A DNA stretch of 64,000 nucleotides from JBDHAC01 sp039588215 (GTDB taxonomy: Bacteria; Gemmatimonadota; Gemmatimonadetes; Palauibacterales; Palauibacteraceae): NCBI GenBank assembly GCA_039588215.1, contig JBDHAD010000005.1, positions 10,584 to 74,583 of the forward strand. The letters are read 5' to 3'. This document shows positions 17,597 through 26,491 of this stretch, one piece after another. The position numbers were made by a program, and so were the translations under genes. Positions within the stretch are counted from its first letter, which is position 1, and each line of letters opens with the position of its first letter. A model generated the notes under the pieces. It saw nothing but the letters and a program-made list of their open reading frames with translations. It was not told the DNA's origin and made no database searches.

Positions 17597-18748
17597 ATGA
17601 AGATGACACCCTTTCGTGGCTCACGGGGGGTTGGGGATGAAAGGGGAGCGATCGCCGCGTTCATGGCGGTAGGGATTGCCGTCTTTCTCGGCATAGGAGC
17701 CATCGCCGTCGATTTGGGACACATGATGAACACGCGCACCGAGTCCCAGCGGGTAGCCGACTTTGCGGCACTCGCCGGGGCAGCCGCCTTCGTGCAGTCG
17801 CCCGGCCCCAGCGTTGCAACGGTGGCTGAAAGCAACGCGCAATACCTCGCCTCTCAGAACACCGTGGACGATGTGCCGGTGGCACTTCAACTGGGTGGCG
17901 TGGACGTAATCGTCGATGTGCCGAACGAACGGGTGCGCGTCTGGGTGCGGAACACGGCAACGCGGGGTAACCCGATCTCGACGATCTTCGCCCGCATGTT
18001 CGGGGTCAACACGGTGGACATTCAGACAACCGCCGTGGCCGAGGCCGCGCCGGCCACCGACGTCAACTGCCTGCTCCCGATCGTGGTTCCGGATCGTTGG
18101 GACGAGAACACGAGTAATCCCCCCGCAGACCAACCGCACGTTTATGATCACAGCACCGACGACTACTACGAAGCATGGAACCCCGACGGGAGCAACGTCG
18201 CTACGTTTACGGGCTACAGCGACGGGGACAATGGGGCGCCGATCATACTCAAGCCCGCCGGCTCTTCCTCCAGCTTCACCGATGATTGGTACTACGTATG
18301 GCGGATCGGGAACAATACCGGCGGGAACGACTACCGAAACGCCGTGAAGACCTGCGCCGATCCCTCCATCACCTACTCGATCGGTGACTCGGTCTGGAAG
18401 GAGCCCGGGAAGATGAACGGGCCCACGGTCCAGGGATTCCAGGATCTGATCAACCAGGATCCGCTCGCTACTTGGAACAGCACACTAAACTGTGTATCGA
18501 GGCCCGGTGCGCCGACACCGTGCGTAGCGAGCGTGCGTCTCCGCGCGGCGCCCATGTTCAACCCGACCGAGGATATTCAAAACGGCGCGAAGCCGTTCCA
18601 CATCACGAACTTCTCGGCGATCTTCGTCGAGTCGGTTCAAGGAAACAACGTGCACGCGGTTTGGGCGGGTTACGGCGGCGTCAACCCGAGTGGAGGCGGC
18701 AGTGGCTCAGCGGGGCCCAACTTCAAGGTTCTGAGGCTTATTGAGTAG
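17597..18748 (+). CDS. TadG-like Flp pilus-associated protein
   Basis: A 383-residue protein. The N-terminus DERGAIAAFMAVGIAVFLGIG followed by AVDLGHMMNTRTESQRVADFAALAGA is the TadG signature (a type IV pilin-like helix and the LQ-type AADAAALAGA box). The C-terminal 250 residues are rich in Asn, Gly and aromatic residues and contain several cysteines, suggesting a surface-exposed domain. No TadA, TadB/C, CpaB or RcpA gene is present in the window, so the pair is separated from a pilus machine. Codon use is less GC-biased than in flanking genes. Confidence 0.78.
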   Translation: MKMTPFRGSRGVGDERGAIAAFMAVGIAVFLGIGAIAVDLGHMMNTRTESQRVADFAALAGAAAFVQSPGPSVATVAESNAQYLASQNTVDDVPVALQLGGVDVIVDVPNERVRVWVRNTATRGNPISTIFARMFGVNTVDIQTTAVAEAAPATDVNCLLPIVVPDRWDENTSNPPADQPHVYDHSTDDYYEAWNPDGSNVATFTGYSDGDNGAPIILKPAGSSSSFTDDWYYVWRIGNNTGGNDYRNAVKTCADPSITYSIGDSVWKEPGKMNGPTVQGFQDLINQDPLATWNSTLNCVSRPGAPTPCVASVRLRAAPMFNPTEDIQNGAKPFHITNFSAIFVESVQGNNVHAVWAGYGGVNPSGGGSGSAGPNFKVLRLIE

Positions 18749-18779
18749 CCCGCCTGCCGAGTAGTCCCCGAAGAAAAGC

Positions 18780-18804
18780 AAGGGCCCCGCTAAGGCGGGG
18801 CCCT
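18780..18804 (-). terminator. Bidirectional intrinsic terminator between tadG and 18859
   Basis: An 11-base perfect stem with a three-base loop lies between two convergent genes. Read on the minus strand, the hairpin is followed by a T-rich run (TTGCTTTTCTT). It should end the minus transcript, and the hairpin may also stop the pilus transcript. Confidence 0.75.
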
Positions 18805-18858
18805 TCGACCATCCAGCAATATCTGGTCTGCCGGACCGCGACCGGACCTGGGTCCGAC

Positions 18859-19173
18859 TCAGGACACGGGCCGCCGGGGCAGACTTCGCGCGAGCGGCTC
18901 GGACAGCTCCGAGCCCGTGGTTCCCGACCGCGAAGCCGACAGGAGCGCGTCGGTGAAGTCCTGACGCTCTTCGAGTAACGCGATCCTCGCGTTCATCGTC
19001 TCGACGACCTCACGCATCCGCGCCGCGTCATCGTTTTCGGGCACGGCGCGCCGCTGCTGCGCCATGATCTCGAGAAGATCCCCGAGACGCTTGGCGAGCG
19101 GTCGGAACAGGATGACCCCGCCCGTGGTGAGGATCAGCGTCAGCAAGACGAGCATCGGGGCAATGTCATCCAT
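18859..19173 (-). CDS. Small membrane protein with cytoplasmic coiled coil
   Basis: A 104-residue protein with one N-terminal hydrophobic helix (about residues 6-23) followed by a charged region predicted to form a coiled coil (RLGDLLEIM and REVVETMNARIALLEERQDF). The ATG has AGGAG at a good distance. The layout resembles small phage-shock-like membrane proteins, but no family can be named. It stands beside mscL and a sigma-factor operon. Confidence 0.6.
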   Translation of the reverse strand: MDDIAPMLVLLTLILTTGGVILFRPLAKRLGDLLEIMAQQRRAVPENDDAARMREVVETMNARIALLEERQDFTDALLSASRSGTTGSELSEPLARSLPRRPVS

Positions 19174-19288
19174 CGTTACGCTCCTGAAGACCGGGTGGAG
19201 GTGAAGTTCGGGCCGTTGGCTCGATCTCCCCTACGAACGCGCTAGGTAGCCGGTTTCGATCTCCGTCACTCTGGACATCGATGTGAGA

Positions 19289-19319
19289 CGGCCCCGCCGG
19301 CGTGATGCCGACGGGGCCG
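19289..19319 (-). terminator. Hairpin downstream of mscL
   Basis: An 8-base GC stem (19289-19296 with 19312-19319) is extended by four inner pairs with single-base interruptions. There is no clear T-tract on either side, so termination is plausible but not certain. Confidence 0.4.
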
Positions 19320-19357
19320 CTGACGTTACTCGACTGGCTTTTGTCGATGCGGGATCG

Positions 19358-19789
19358 CTATCCTCTCGCCTTGAGAAGATCCCGGATCTCGCCGAGCAGC
19401 GACTCTTCCGCGGAAGGCTCGGGCGGAGCCTCGGGAGCGGCCTCTTCCTGTTTCTTCATCTTGTTGAAGCTCCGAACGACCATGAACACGGAGAACGCTA
19501 CGATCAGGAAGCTCAGGATGGCGTTGATGAACGCGCCCCAGTTGAGCGTGACCGCGCCCGCCTCCTGTGCCGCCGCGAGGGTGGCATACGGCCCGGCCGG
19601 ATCACCCTGCTGGAGAACCGCGTGAAGCTGGGAGAAGTCGACGTTGCCCATCGCCATACCGATCGGCGGCATGATCACGTCGTTGACCAGCGAGGTGATG
19701 ATGGTGCCGAACGCGGCGCCGATGATGATGCCGACAGCCATGTCGAGCATGTTGCCCTTGATGGCGAACTCCTTGAACTCCTTGAGCAT
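19358..19789 (-). CDS. mscL: Large-conductance mechanosensitive channel MscL
   Basis: A 143-residue protein, close to the usual 130-150. The ATG at 19789 follows AAAGGAGC. Conserved MscL features are FKEFAIKGNMLDMAVGIIIGAAFGTIITSLVNDVIMPPIG split over the N-terminal helix and TM1, then a periplasmic loop, TM2 (INAILSFLIVAFSVFMVV) and a C-terminal acidic/proline linker plus helix (LLGEIRDLLK). It forms a pentameric pore that opens under membrane tension to release solutes in hypo-osmotic shock. It is divergent from the sigma-factor operon that carries a second channel gene. Confidence 0.95.
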   Translation of the reverse strand: MLKEFKEFAIKGNMLDMAVGIIIGAAFGTIITSLVNDVIMPPIGMAMGNVDFSQLHAVLQQGDPAGPYATLAAAQEAGAVTLNWGAFINAILSFLIVAFSVFMVVRSFNKMKKQEEAAPEAPPEPSAEESLLGEIRDLLKARG

Positions 19790-19973
19790 CTCGGTGCTCC
19801 TTTCGAATACGGGTCGTTGAGGTCTGACCAACGTGTAACAGACAACCGCACCGCGCGAGGGTCACATCCCGGCCGACACCATGTGGTCCCAGGTGACAGT
19901 GAGCGGGCCACTACGCGCGTGCGCGTGACTCATGTGACCCCCGGGCCCCGCTCGTGTCCATGAGGGTGTAGCC

Positions 19974-20654
19974 ATGGCAAACGAATACGACTCGGTCGCC
20001 GACGAAGCGCTGGTCAAGACGGTTCAGGAGGCGGGAGCGGGAGATCTGAGGGCATTCGAGGTCCTCGTCCACCGCCACCGCGGCCGGATACTGGCGAACT
20101 GCCGCTACATGACGCGGTCGCCCGATGATGCCGAAGATCTCGCCCAGGAGGTGTTCACACGAGCGTTCTTCGGCCTCAAGAACTTCCGTGGGCAGGCGGC
20201 GTTCGGTACGTGGCTTCAGAGAATCAAGGTCAACCACTGCATCAATTTTCTGAAGAAACGACAGCGACAGCCCGACCGCGTGGATGCGGACGCGCCTTCG
20301 GTACAGGCACACGAGGCCATGCGGAGGGAACCGAAGGCGGAGCGCCGGCTCGCGGCGACGGAGGAAGGGCAGTGGATCGAGGCCGTTCTGGATGCGATGT
20401 CGGAGACTCTCCGTGTGCCGCTGCTGATGCGCGACCTGGATGGCTTCTCGTATCAGGAGATTGCGAAGGAGCTCGGGATCGGATTATCGGCGGTCAAGAT
20501 GCGCATCAAGCGAGCGCGTGAGGAGTTCCGCGAACGGTACGGGGAGTTGACCGGCGCGGAGCCCGCGGCGCACGCGCAGTCATCACCCGACGAGGCCGGG
20601 GTCGGTCAAGGAAATGACGACGGTGTGATCAAGGGAGGGGGGGAGGGGGGATGA
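19974..20654 (+). CDS. ECF-type RNA polymerase sigma factor
   Basis: A 226-residue protein. Region 2 (residues 25-95) contains the core-binding DAEDLAQEVFTRAF and promoter-melting AAFGTWLQRIKVNHCINFLK motifs. Region 4 (about 135-190) shows VPLLMRDLDGFSYQEIAKELGIGLSAVKMRIKRAREEF split into the turn and recognition helix. A disordered tail follows. Its stop overlaps the start of a small membrane protein gene (ATGA), and an MscS-like channel follows. The small partner may act as its regulator, as commonly seen for ECF factors, but it lacks a recognisable anti-sigma domain. Confidence 0.85.
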   Translation: MANEYDSVADEALVKTVQEAGAGDLRAFEVLVHRHRGRILANCRYMTRSPDDAEDLAQEVFTRAFFGLKNFRGQAAFGTWLQRIKVNHCINFLKKRQRQPDRVDADAPSVQAHEAMRREPKAERRLAATEEGQWIEAVLDAMSETLRVPLLMRDLDGFSYQEIAKELGIGLSAVKMRIKRAREEFRERYGELTGAEPAAHAQSSPDEAGVGQGNDDGVIKGGGEGG

Positions 20655-20905
20655 CTGAGGGCGAACGCCCGCCCGAGGGCGTCGAAGGGATGGACGATAC
20701 GGGTGAGCCGATCCACCTGCTTGGCAGCTTGGCCCTGGAGCCCGAGCTGGGCTTCATGAGTCGGCTGCGGGGACGGATTCAGCGCCGGACGCTCGTGTCC
20801 GACGTGGCGACGTTCTCCTGGTCTGCGATGGCGCACGCACTTCTCGAGTACATGCTCGCACTCTTTGGTGTCATCGGCGGCGAGCAGGATAGGAGGGATA
20901 GCTGA
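20651..20905 (+). CDS. Small protein encoded with the sigma factor; possible anti-sigma partner
   Basis: An 84-residue protein. The N-terminus is acidic, the middle holds LEPELGFMSRLRGRIQRR, and the C-terminal third (about residues 53-77) is hydrophobic enough to associate with the membrane. It overlaps the sigma gene by four bases and the next gene by one (TGATG), so the three are co-translated. A basic segment followed by a membrane-associated C-terminus is seen in small proteins paired with ECF sigma factors, but no family is certain. The anti-sigma role is an inference. Confidence 0.55.
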   Translation: MTEGERPPEGVEGMDDTGEPIHLLGSLALEPELGFMSRLRGRIQRRTLVSDVATFSWSAMAHALLEYMLALFGVIGGEQDRRDS

Positions 20906-21717
20906 TGCAGGAGATCCAACAACGCCTGGGGGAAGCGTTCCGCCAGCTCCTGGACTCGATCATCGACATGACGCCCAGGGTGGTCGTGGGCATCGTGCTG
21001 CTTCTACTGGCGCTCTTGGTCGCCAAGGTGTTCGAACGGCTACTACGCGGCTTCCTGGTCCGCGTGCACCTGGACGCGGCTCTCGAGAAAGTCGGGGTCG
21101 ACGGGGCGCTCGGGCGCGTCGGCCTCAAAACGAAGATGTCTCAGCTGTTGCCCCGGCTGGCCTACTTCCTCCTGCTGCTCCTCTTCTTACGGACGGCGGC
21201 GGATGCGTTGGAGCTCGGCGCGATATCCAGCGCCGTGGGCTCCTTCTTCTCGTACCTGCCGAACATCGTCGCGGCGGTCCTCATCCTCGTTCTGGGCACG
21301 ATCGCCGCGCAGGCCGCCGGCGGAGCCGTCACCCGCGCAGCGGAGAACTCCGGCATCGAGTTCGCCTCGTCTTTGGGAGGCGTGGTGACCGCCGTCCTCT
21401 TCTTCGTGCTCGGCATCATGGCGATCGGCCAGCTACGGATCGACACGGATATCGTCCGGTTGGTCATCACGGGCCTGCTCGCCGGCTTCGCGCTCGCGTT
21501 CGGACTCTCCTTCGGTCTTGGCTCGCGGGACATCACGCGCAACATCCTGGCGGGATACTACGCGAGGAAGACGTTCCGGATGGGTGAGGAGCTGGAGATC
21601 GCGGGAGCGCGCGGTCGCCTCAGCGCGATCACCCCCACGCAGACGATCCTCGAGCATGATGATGGGATCGTCGCGGTGGCCAACAGCGCCTTCCTCGAGG
21701 AGGTGGCGAGGCAGTGA
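20905..21717 (+). CDS. MscS-like/TM-helix mechanosensitive channel family protein
   Basis: A 270-residue protein with five hydrophobic helices (about residues 22-45, 85-105, 115-135, 150-170 and 180-200). The YLPNIVAAVLILVLGTIAA segment and LAFGLSFGLGSRDITRNILAG, which resembles the pore helix and the start of the beta domain, are typical of the conserved-TM-helix branch of MscS. The soluble C-terminus is shorter than in E. coli MscS, keeping only a small beta domain. AGGAGGG precedes the ATG. Likely a gated ion or solute channel in the inner membrane, controlled together with the sigma factor. Confidence 0.78.
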   Translation: MQEIQQRLGEAFRQLLDSIIDMTPRVVVGIVLLLLALLVAKVFERLLRGFLVRVHLDAALEKVGVDGALGRVGLKTKMSQLLPRLAYFLLLLLFLRTAADALELGAISSAVGSFFSYLPNIVAAVLILVLGTIAAQAAGGAVTRAAENSGIEFASSLGGVVTAVLFFVLGIMAIGQLRIDTDIVRLVITGLLAGFALAFGLSFGLGSRDITRNILAGYYARKTFRMGEELEIAGARGRLSAITPTQTILEHDDGIVAVANSAFLEEVARQ

Positions 21718-21864
21718 CGGGGCCCGGCGACCGAAGCGATGTGACTTTTGCGCCGCGCCGCGATCCTACCGTAGGGCGCAAGGACCGGGGCGCCCGTAGT
21801 GTGGCGCGAGCCCCGGTGGCGCGATGATCATTCAGAAGCGACAAGATACGGAGGTCACAAGCGC

Positions 21865-22749
21865 ATGATTCGGACGTCAAGGAGGGTTTGGGGAGGTGCG
21901 GTCGCGACGGCCCTGATCGGAGCGGCTCTGTGTTACACGACGAGCCCGGTGCAGGGGCAGGACGATGAGAAGGAACTCGGCTGGTTCTACACGGCCGAGG
22001 TGTCGCTCCTCTTTACGGGCGGAAACGCGGAAGCGAACACGTTCGGGCTCGGCGCGGGACTACGAAGGGTTTGGGATCGGTCCGAGTTCAGATTCAATGC
22101 CGGGGGGCTGCGCAGCGAGTCCTCGAAAACCACGCGCACGGCCGTCGGCACAACGACCGATTTCCAGTTGAACGAGCAGTCCGACAGCGAGCTCACGTCC
22201 GAGAACTACTACGCCCGGGGCCGATACGACTACGCGTTCTCTGAACGGTTCTTCGCGTACACCGGCGCCGGATGGGAGAGAAACACGTTCGCGGGCTTCG
22301 ACAACCGTACGTCGTTCGCGGGCGGACTCGGAAACATCTGGGTCGAGAAGGAGCGCACCCGCTTCCGCACGGACTACGGCATCACGTACACGGTCCAGGA
22401 TGACGTGGTGGACACGGGCTCGGGCTCGAACACGTTCGCCGGTGCCCGCTTCTCGTGGGACTATTGGCAGCAGCTGTCGGAGTCGGCGAGCTTCATCAGC
22501 GTGCTGATCGTGGACGAGAACCTGAACGAAACCGATGATCTGCGCGGCGACTTCACCAACGCGCTCTCGGTGGCGATCAGCGACAACCTGTCGTTTCGAA
22601 CGAGCCTGCAGCTCTTGTGGGACAACCTGCCGTCGCTCGCCGGCGTGCCGCTCGAGCAGCCGCTCGGAACACCGACCGGCGACACGGTCTTCGTACCGCT
22701 CGACAAGCTGGATACGGTCCTGAGCGTGGCGCTGGTGGCCAACTTCTGA
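21865..22749 (+). CDS. DUF481 family outer-membrane protein
   Basis: A 294-residue protein with GGAGGT before the ATG and a signal peptide ending near residue 32 (VQGQ). The mature start, GWFYTAEVSLLFTGGNAEANTFGLGAGLR in two strands, is typical of DUF481, a family of putative outer-membrane barrels. Alternating strand pattern and terminal Phe (VALVANF) fit a barrel. Function is unknown; homologues are often called salt-stress-induced outer-membrane proteins. It is separated from the channel gene by about 150 bases and ends before a terminator. Confidence 0.78.
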   Translation: MIRTSRRVWGGAVATALIGAALCYTTSPVQGQDDEKELGWFYTAEVSLLFTGGNAEANTFGLGAGLRRVWDRSEFRFNAGGLRSESSKTTRTAVGTTTDFQLNEQSDSELTSENYYARGRYDYAFSERFFAYTGAGWERNTFAGFDNRTSFAGGLGNIWVEKERTRFRTDYGITYTVQDDVVDTGSGSNTFAGARFSWDYWQQLSESASFISVLIVDENLNETDDLRGDFTNALSVAISDNLSFRTSLQLLWDNLPSLAGVPLEQPLGTPTGDTVFVPLDKLDTVLSVALVANF

Positions 22750-22784
22750 TCCACCCGCAGTATTTTGTCAGGATCCACCCGGTC

Positions 22785-22809
22785 AGACCCGGCCCTCGTG
22801 GCCGGGTCT
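22785..22809 (+). terminator. Intrinsic terminator after the DUF481 gene
   Basis: A 10-base GC stem (22785-22794 with 22800-22809) with a 5-base loop lies 36 bases after the stop. The run that follows is short (TGTCC), so efficiency is uncertain. Confidence 0.6.
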
Positions 22810-22868
22810 TGTCCATCCCGGGCCTGTTTCTCAGAGTGTCGGGATCGCGTTCGGCAGGGAGGGGTGAC

Positions 22869-25319
22869 ATGGTGACGTGGAAGCGCACGAGGGGTGAGTC
22901 TCGGCCTGGTGACTGTAGGCCTCGGCCTGTCCCGCGGATCGGAGGCTGGTTGGTGGTCGCGTCGCTGGTGGCGCCGGGGATGGCCGGGGGGCTCACGGCT
23001 CAGCAGGGGTACGAGATCATCCCTCGCCCCGCCGTTCTGGAGCCGCTCGACGGGGCGTTCACGCTCGATGATCGGGTCCGGGCCGTTCTCTCCCACCCGG
23101 GCGACACCGAGCTAGGTGCGGCGGCCGACTTCTGGCTCTCGCGAATGCGGGCCGCAACCGGATTCGCGCTGCCGATCGCGGACGATATCGAGCCCGGCTC
23201 ACCGCGCACGGTCTCGTTCGTCATCGATGACGCCGTTGGCGAGACCGGTCCCGAGGCCTACGAGCTCCACGTCGACCCCAGCGCTATCGTGCTCACCGCG
23301 GGCACGCCGACCGGGATCTTCTACGGGGCACAGACGCTGCGACAGCTCCTCCCCGTCCAGATCGAGATCGCTTCCGCGGGCGCTTCGAGCGGACCGCCAT
23401 CTGCCGCGCCGCCGCCGGCCGGCGACACGCCAGACGCGAGCTGGTCGATCCCGGCGGTCCGCATCGAGGATGCTCCACGCTTCGAGTATCGCGGCATGCA
23501 CCTCGATGTGGGGCGTCACCTGTTTCCAGTCGGGTTCATCAAGAAGTACCTGGATCTCCTCGCGCTCTACAAGCTGAACAGGTTCCACTGGCACCTGACC
23601 GAGGATCAGGGTTGGCGCATCGAGATCAAGAAGTACCCCCGTCTGACCGAGGTCGGCGCCTATCGACGGGAAACGGTCCTCGAAAAGAACTTCGATCCCT
23701 ACATCGGGGACGGCATCCCGTACGGCGGTTTCTACTCGCAAGCCGAGGTGCGTGAGGTCGTAGCGTATGCGGCAGAGCGTCATATCACCGTCATCCCCGA
23801 GATCGAGATGCCGGGGCACTCCCTCGCGGCGCTCGCGGCGTACCCGGAGCTGGCCTGCACGGAAGGTCCGTTCGAGGTCCGAACGCTCTGGGGCGTGTCC
23901 GACGACGTGTACTGCCCTAGCGAGGCGACGTTCTCGTTTCTCGAAGACGTGCTAACCGAGGTGCTCGAGCTGTTCCCGAGCCGCTACATCCACATCGGCG
24001 GAGACGAGGCGCCCAAGGTGCGCTGGGAGGCGAGCCCGACAGCCCAGACCGTGATGGCACGCGAGGGCCTGACGGACGAGGAGGAATTGCAGAGCTACTT
24101 CATCCGCCGGATCGAGCGCTTCCTGGTGGATCGCGGGCGCCGGCTGATCGGGTGGGATGAGATCTTGGAAGGCGGACTGGCGCCGCAGGCGACCGTCATG
24201 TCCTGGCGGGGAACCGAGGGTGGAATCGAGGCGGCTAGACAAGGACATGACGTGATCATGACCCCGTTCAGCCACGTCTACTTCGATTACTATCAAGGTC
24301 GCGATCGGAGCCAGGAACCGCTCGCCATCGGGGGCTATACACCGTTGCAGAAGGTGTACGACTTCGAGCCCGTTCCCGCCGACCTCACACAGGAAGAGGG
24401 TCGGCACATCCTCGGCGCACAAGCGAACGTGTGGACGGAGTACATGAAGACGTCGGAGCACGTCGAGTACATGGTCTTCCCACGTCTCCTGGCACTGGCG
24501 GAGGTCGTGTGGTCGCCACGCGCGTCCAGGAGCTGGCCGCATTTCCTCGGGCGTCTTCCCATGCAGCTGTCGAGGCTGGGCGCCTTGGGCGTCAACTACC
24601 GTATCCCCGATGTGATCGGGCTGGAGGTGGACCGGCTCCTCCTCGCCGACCGGGTGACCCTGAGGCTGGACGCGCCCGTGGCCCGGGGTGAGATCCGGTA
24701 CACGACCGATGGCTCGGAGCCGTCGGCCGAATCTACCCTGTACGCTGGTCCGGTCGACCTCCCGATCTCCGAGGGCGGAGTCCCGGTTCGGGCCCGCGTC
24801 TTCCTCCCGGACGGACGAGCCGGCCCGACGGCGACCGCCCGGTTCACGCGTGCTCGACTGCTGGACCCGGAGGTCGTTCCGGAGGAACGACTCGTTTCGG
24901 GCCTGCGCTTCGCGCTCTACGAGGGAGAGTTCGCCTCGGTCGAGGACCTCGAGGGAGCCGTCGCGGGTGTGGGCGGAAGAGCGGGTGGCATCCGTCTGAC
25001 GGGGCGCGAACCGGAGGAGGGTGGATTCGGCCTGCGGTTCGCCGGGTACCTCCGTGTGCCCGAGGACGGAGTCTACTCCTTCCGGCTCACGTCCGATGAC
25101 GGCAGCCGGCTCTCGATCGGCGGCGAGCTGACCGTCGACCACGATGGCAGGCACCCGGCCACCGATCGGTCAGGCGCGGTGGCGTTACGAGCCGGGTTGC
25201 ACGCGGTGGAAGCGAGGTACTTCGATGCGGGGGGGCGGCGTGTGTTGGAGCTGGAAGTGAGCGGCCCCGGCGGGGACTGGCGCCCGCTTCCGGCCGAGTG
25301 GCTGTTTCACACGCCTTGA
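22869..25319 (+). CDS. Beta-N-acetylhexosaminidase (GH20) with C-terminal PA14-like domain
   Basis: An 816-residue exported enzyme; the ATG follows GGAGGGG. After the signal peptide (to about residue 45) come an N-terminal GH20b domain and the GH20 barrel: YRGMHLDVGRH, FHWHLTEDQGWR, and the catalytic pair in HIGGDEAPK near residues 379-380. A small domain with YTTDGSEPS near residue 615 is a chitobiase/FN3-like module, and the last 130 residues (GYLRVPEDGVYSFRLTSDDG) form a PA14-type carbohydrate-binding domain. It should release GlcNAc or GalNAc from chitin, peptidoglycan or glycans in the periplasm or outside the cell. Confidence 0.92.
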   Translation: MVTWKRTRGESRPGDCRPRPVPRIGGWLVVASLVAPGMAGGLTAQQGYEIIPRPAVLEPLDGAFTLDDRVRAVLSHPGDTELGAAADFWLSRMRAATGFALPIADDIEPGSPRTVSFVIDDAVGETGPEAYELHVDPSAIVLTAGTPTGIFYGAQTLRQLLPVQIEIASAGASSGPPSAAPPPAGDTPDASWSIPAVRIEDAPRFEYRGMHLDVGRHLFPVGFIKKYLDLLALYKLNRFHWHLTEDQGWRIEIKKYPRLTEVGAYRRETVLEKNFDPYIGDGIPYGGFYSQAEVREVVAYAAERHITVIPEIEMPGHSLAALAAYPELACTEGPFEVRTLWGVSDDVYCPSEATFSFLEDVLTEVLELFPSRYIHIGGDEAPKVRWEASPTAQTVMAREGLTDEEELQSYFIRRIERFLVDRGRRLIGWDEILEGGLAPQATVMSWRGTEGGIEAARQGHDVIMTPFSHVYFDYYQGRDRSQEPLAIGGYTPLQKVYDFEPVPADLTQEEGRHILGAQANVWTEYMKTSEHVEYMVFPRLLALAEVVWSPRASRSWPHFLGRLPMQLSRLGALGVNYRIPDVIGLEVDRLLLADRVTLRLDAPVARGEIRYTTDGSEPSAESTLYAGPVDLPISEGGVPVRARVFLPDGRAGPTATARFTRARLLDPEVVPEERLVSGLRFALYEGEFASVEDLEGAVAGVGGRAGGIRLTGREPEEGGFGLRFAGYLRVPEDGVYSFRLTSDDGSRLSIGGELTVDHDGRHPATDRSGAVALRAGLHAVEARYFDAGGRRVLELEVSGPGGDWRPLPAEWLFHTP

Positions 25320-25380
25320 TGCAGAACGCCGGTTGCCCGGCCAGGATGCCGCCGGCCGAGCCGGAGCGCCGCTCGTCGGG

Positions 25381-26433
25381 CTAGGGCTCCGGCCTGGTCG
25401 ACAGCAGATCGCCCAGGTGAGCGCGCACCACGCGCCGGGTGACTCGCTGACCGCTTTCCATCCCTCCCACGAGGAACAACTCGGGCCCCACGATCGCGAT
25501 GCTGCGGTGGTCCATGGTCGCGACCGAAAGGTCGGGTAGCGTCAACCAGCGACCACCCCGGACGTCCCACGCGAACGCGCCGGCCCGGGGCTCGGACGGG
25601 ACACCGTCATACCCGAGACCATCGTAGTTGTACGGGTTGTCCGTCCCTCCCACGAAGAACACCCATCGATCCGGGACACCGGCGGCGGCGGCCCGATACA
25701 ACGAACGCCCCGGGTGCGGCGGCAGGCGCCGCCATCGGATGAGCTCAGGCTGATCCGGATCGATATCGCCCGCCCACGCCGAGCTCTCGATACGAAAACG
25801 GGGTTGTCCGTCGGGGAGCGTACGCGTGCCGTCGATGTACACGAGGGTGTTGCCGGCAATGGCTCCGGCGTGCCCGAAAACGGGCGTTCCGGGAATCGGC
25901 GTCGCCGCTATCCAGCGATCGGCACCCGGGTCGTAGATCTGGACGTCGTCCACGTTGTCCCGATCGTGCCATCCCGAAACTAGGTAGACGAGCGAGTCTC
26001 GCCACACGCCCGAGACCGCGTCATCCACTGGCACCGGCATAGGAGCGCCGGCGCTCCATTGGTCCGTCTCGGGGTCGTAGATATCGACGTTGGAGAGAGA
26101 GCGCTCGCTCCCATCCTCCGCCACCGTGTAGCCGCCGAACAGGTAGATCTTACCACCTACGGCCTGTGCCGTGGCGGCGAGACGGCCCTCACCGGGCACG
26201 GCGCGTACGCGCCGCCATTCCGCCGAGCCCACATCCCAGCGCATGGCGATGGACGGCCGTCCGTCCCACGCCTTCGTCGAATCGATGCCCAGGAACGTGA
26301 ATACCGCAGGCCCATCCGCCGTCCGGACGGCGGCGACGGCGTTGTTCGCGACCGGGGTCGGGAGCGGGGGCGCGTCGCCCCAGGCAGGTGCGGCCTGAAC
26401 GAGGGCACCGAGCAGTGCGATGGTCGGTGTCAT
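25381..26433 (-). CDS. Kelch-repeat beta-propeller protein, exported
   Basis: A 350-residue protein. ATG at 26433 follows GAGGTG, and residues 1-18 form a short signal peptide (ALLGALVQAAPAWG). Kelch units are clear: GGKIYLFGGYT, SNVDIYDPETDQWSAGAPM, VYLVSGW, VQIYDPGADRWIAATPIPG and ELFLVGGME. Kelch propellers bind proteins or form carbohydrate oxidases; the Cys-Tyr copper site of galactose oxidase cannot be recognised here. It lies 58 bases after the DUF3179 gene and is probably co-transcribed. Confidence 0.75.
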   Translation of the reverse strand: MTPTIALLGALVQAAPAWGDAPPLPTPVANNAVAAVRTADGPAVFTFLGIDSTKAWDGRPSIAMRWDVGSAEWRRVRAVPGEGRLAATAQAVGGKIYLFGGYTVAEDGSERSLSNVDIYDPETDQWSAGAPMPVPVDDAVSGVWRDSLVYLVSGWHDRDNVDDVQIYDPGADRWIAATPIPGTPVFGHAGAIAGNTLVYIDGTRTLPDGQPRFRIESSAWAGDIDPDQPELIRWRRLPPHPGRSLYRAAAAGVPDRWVFFVGGTDNPYNYDGLGYDGVPSEPRAGAFAWDVRGGRWLTLPDLSVATMDHRSIAIVGPELFLVGGMESGQRVTRRVVRAHLGDLLSTRPEP

Positions 26434-26491
26434 CTGAGTAGCACCTCGCTGCTGGAGTTCTTCAGCGAGCCGCCAAGGTCGTTGCCGGTTG

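Noticed and set aside
22617..22868. Longer start for the GH20 enzyme, inside the DUF481 gene
   Set aside because: It would read through another gene and a terminator; the ATG at 22869 has a good ribosome-binding site and gives a normal signal peptide.
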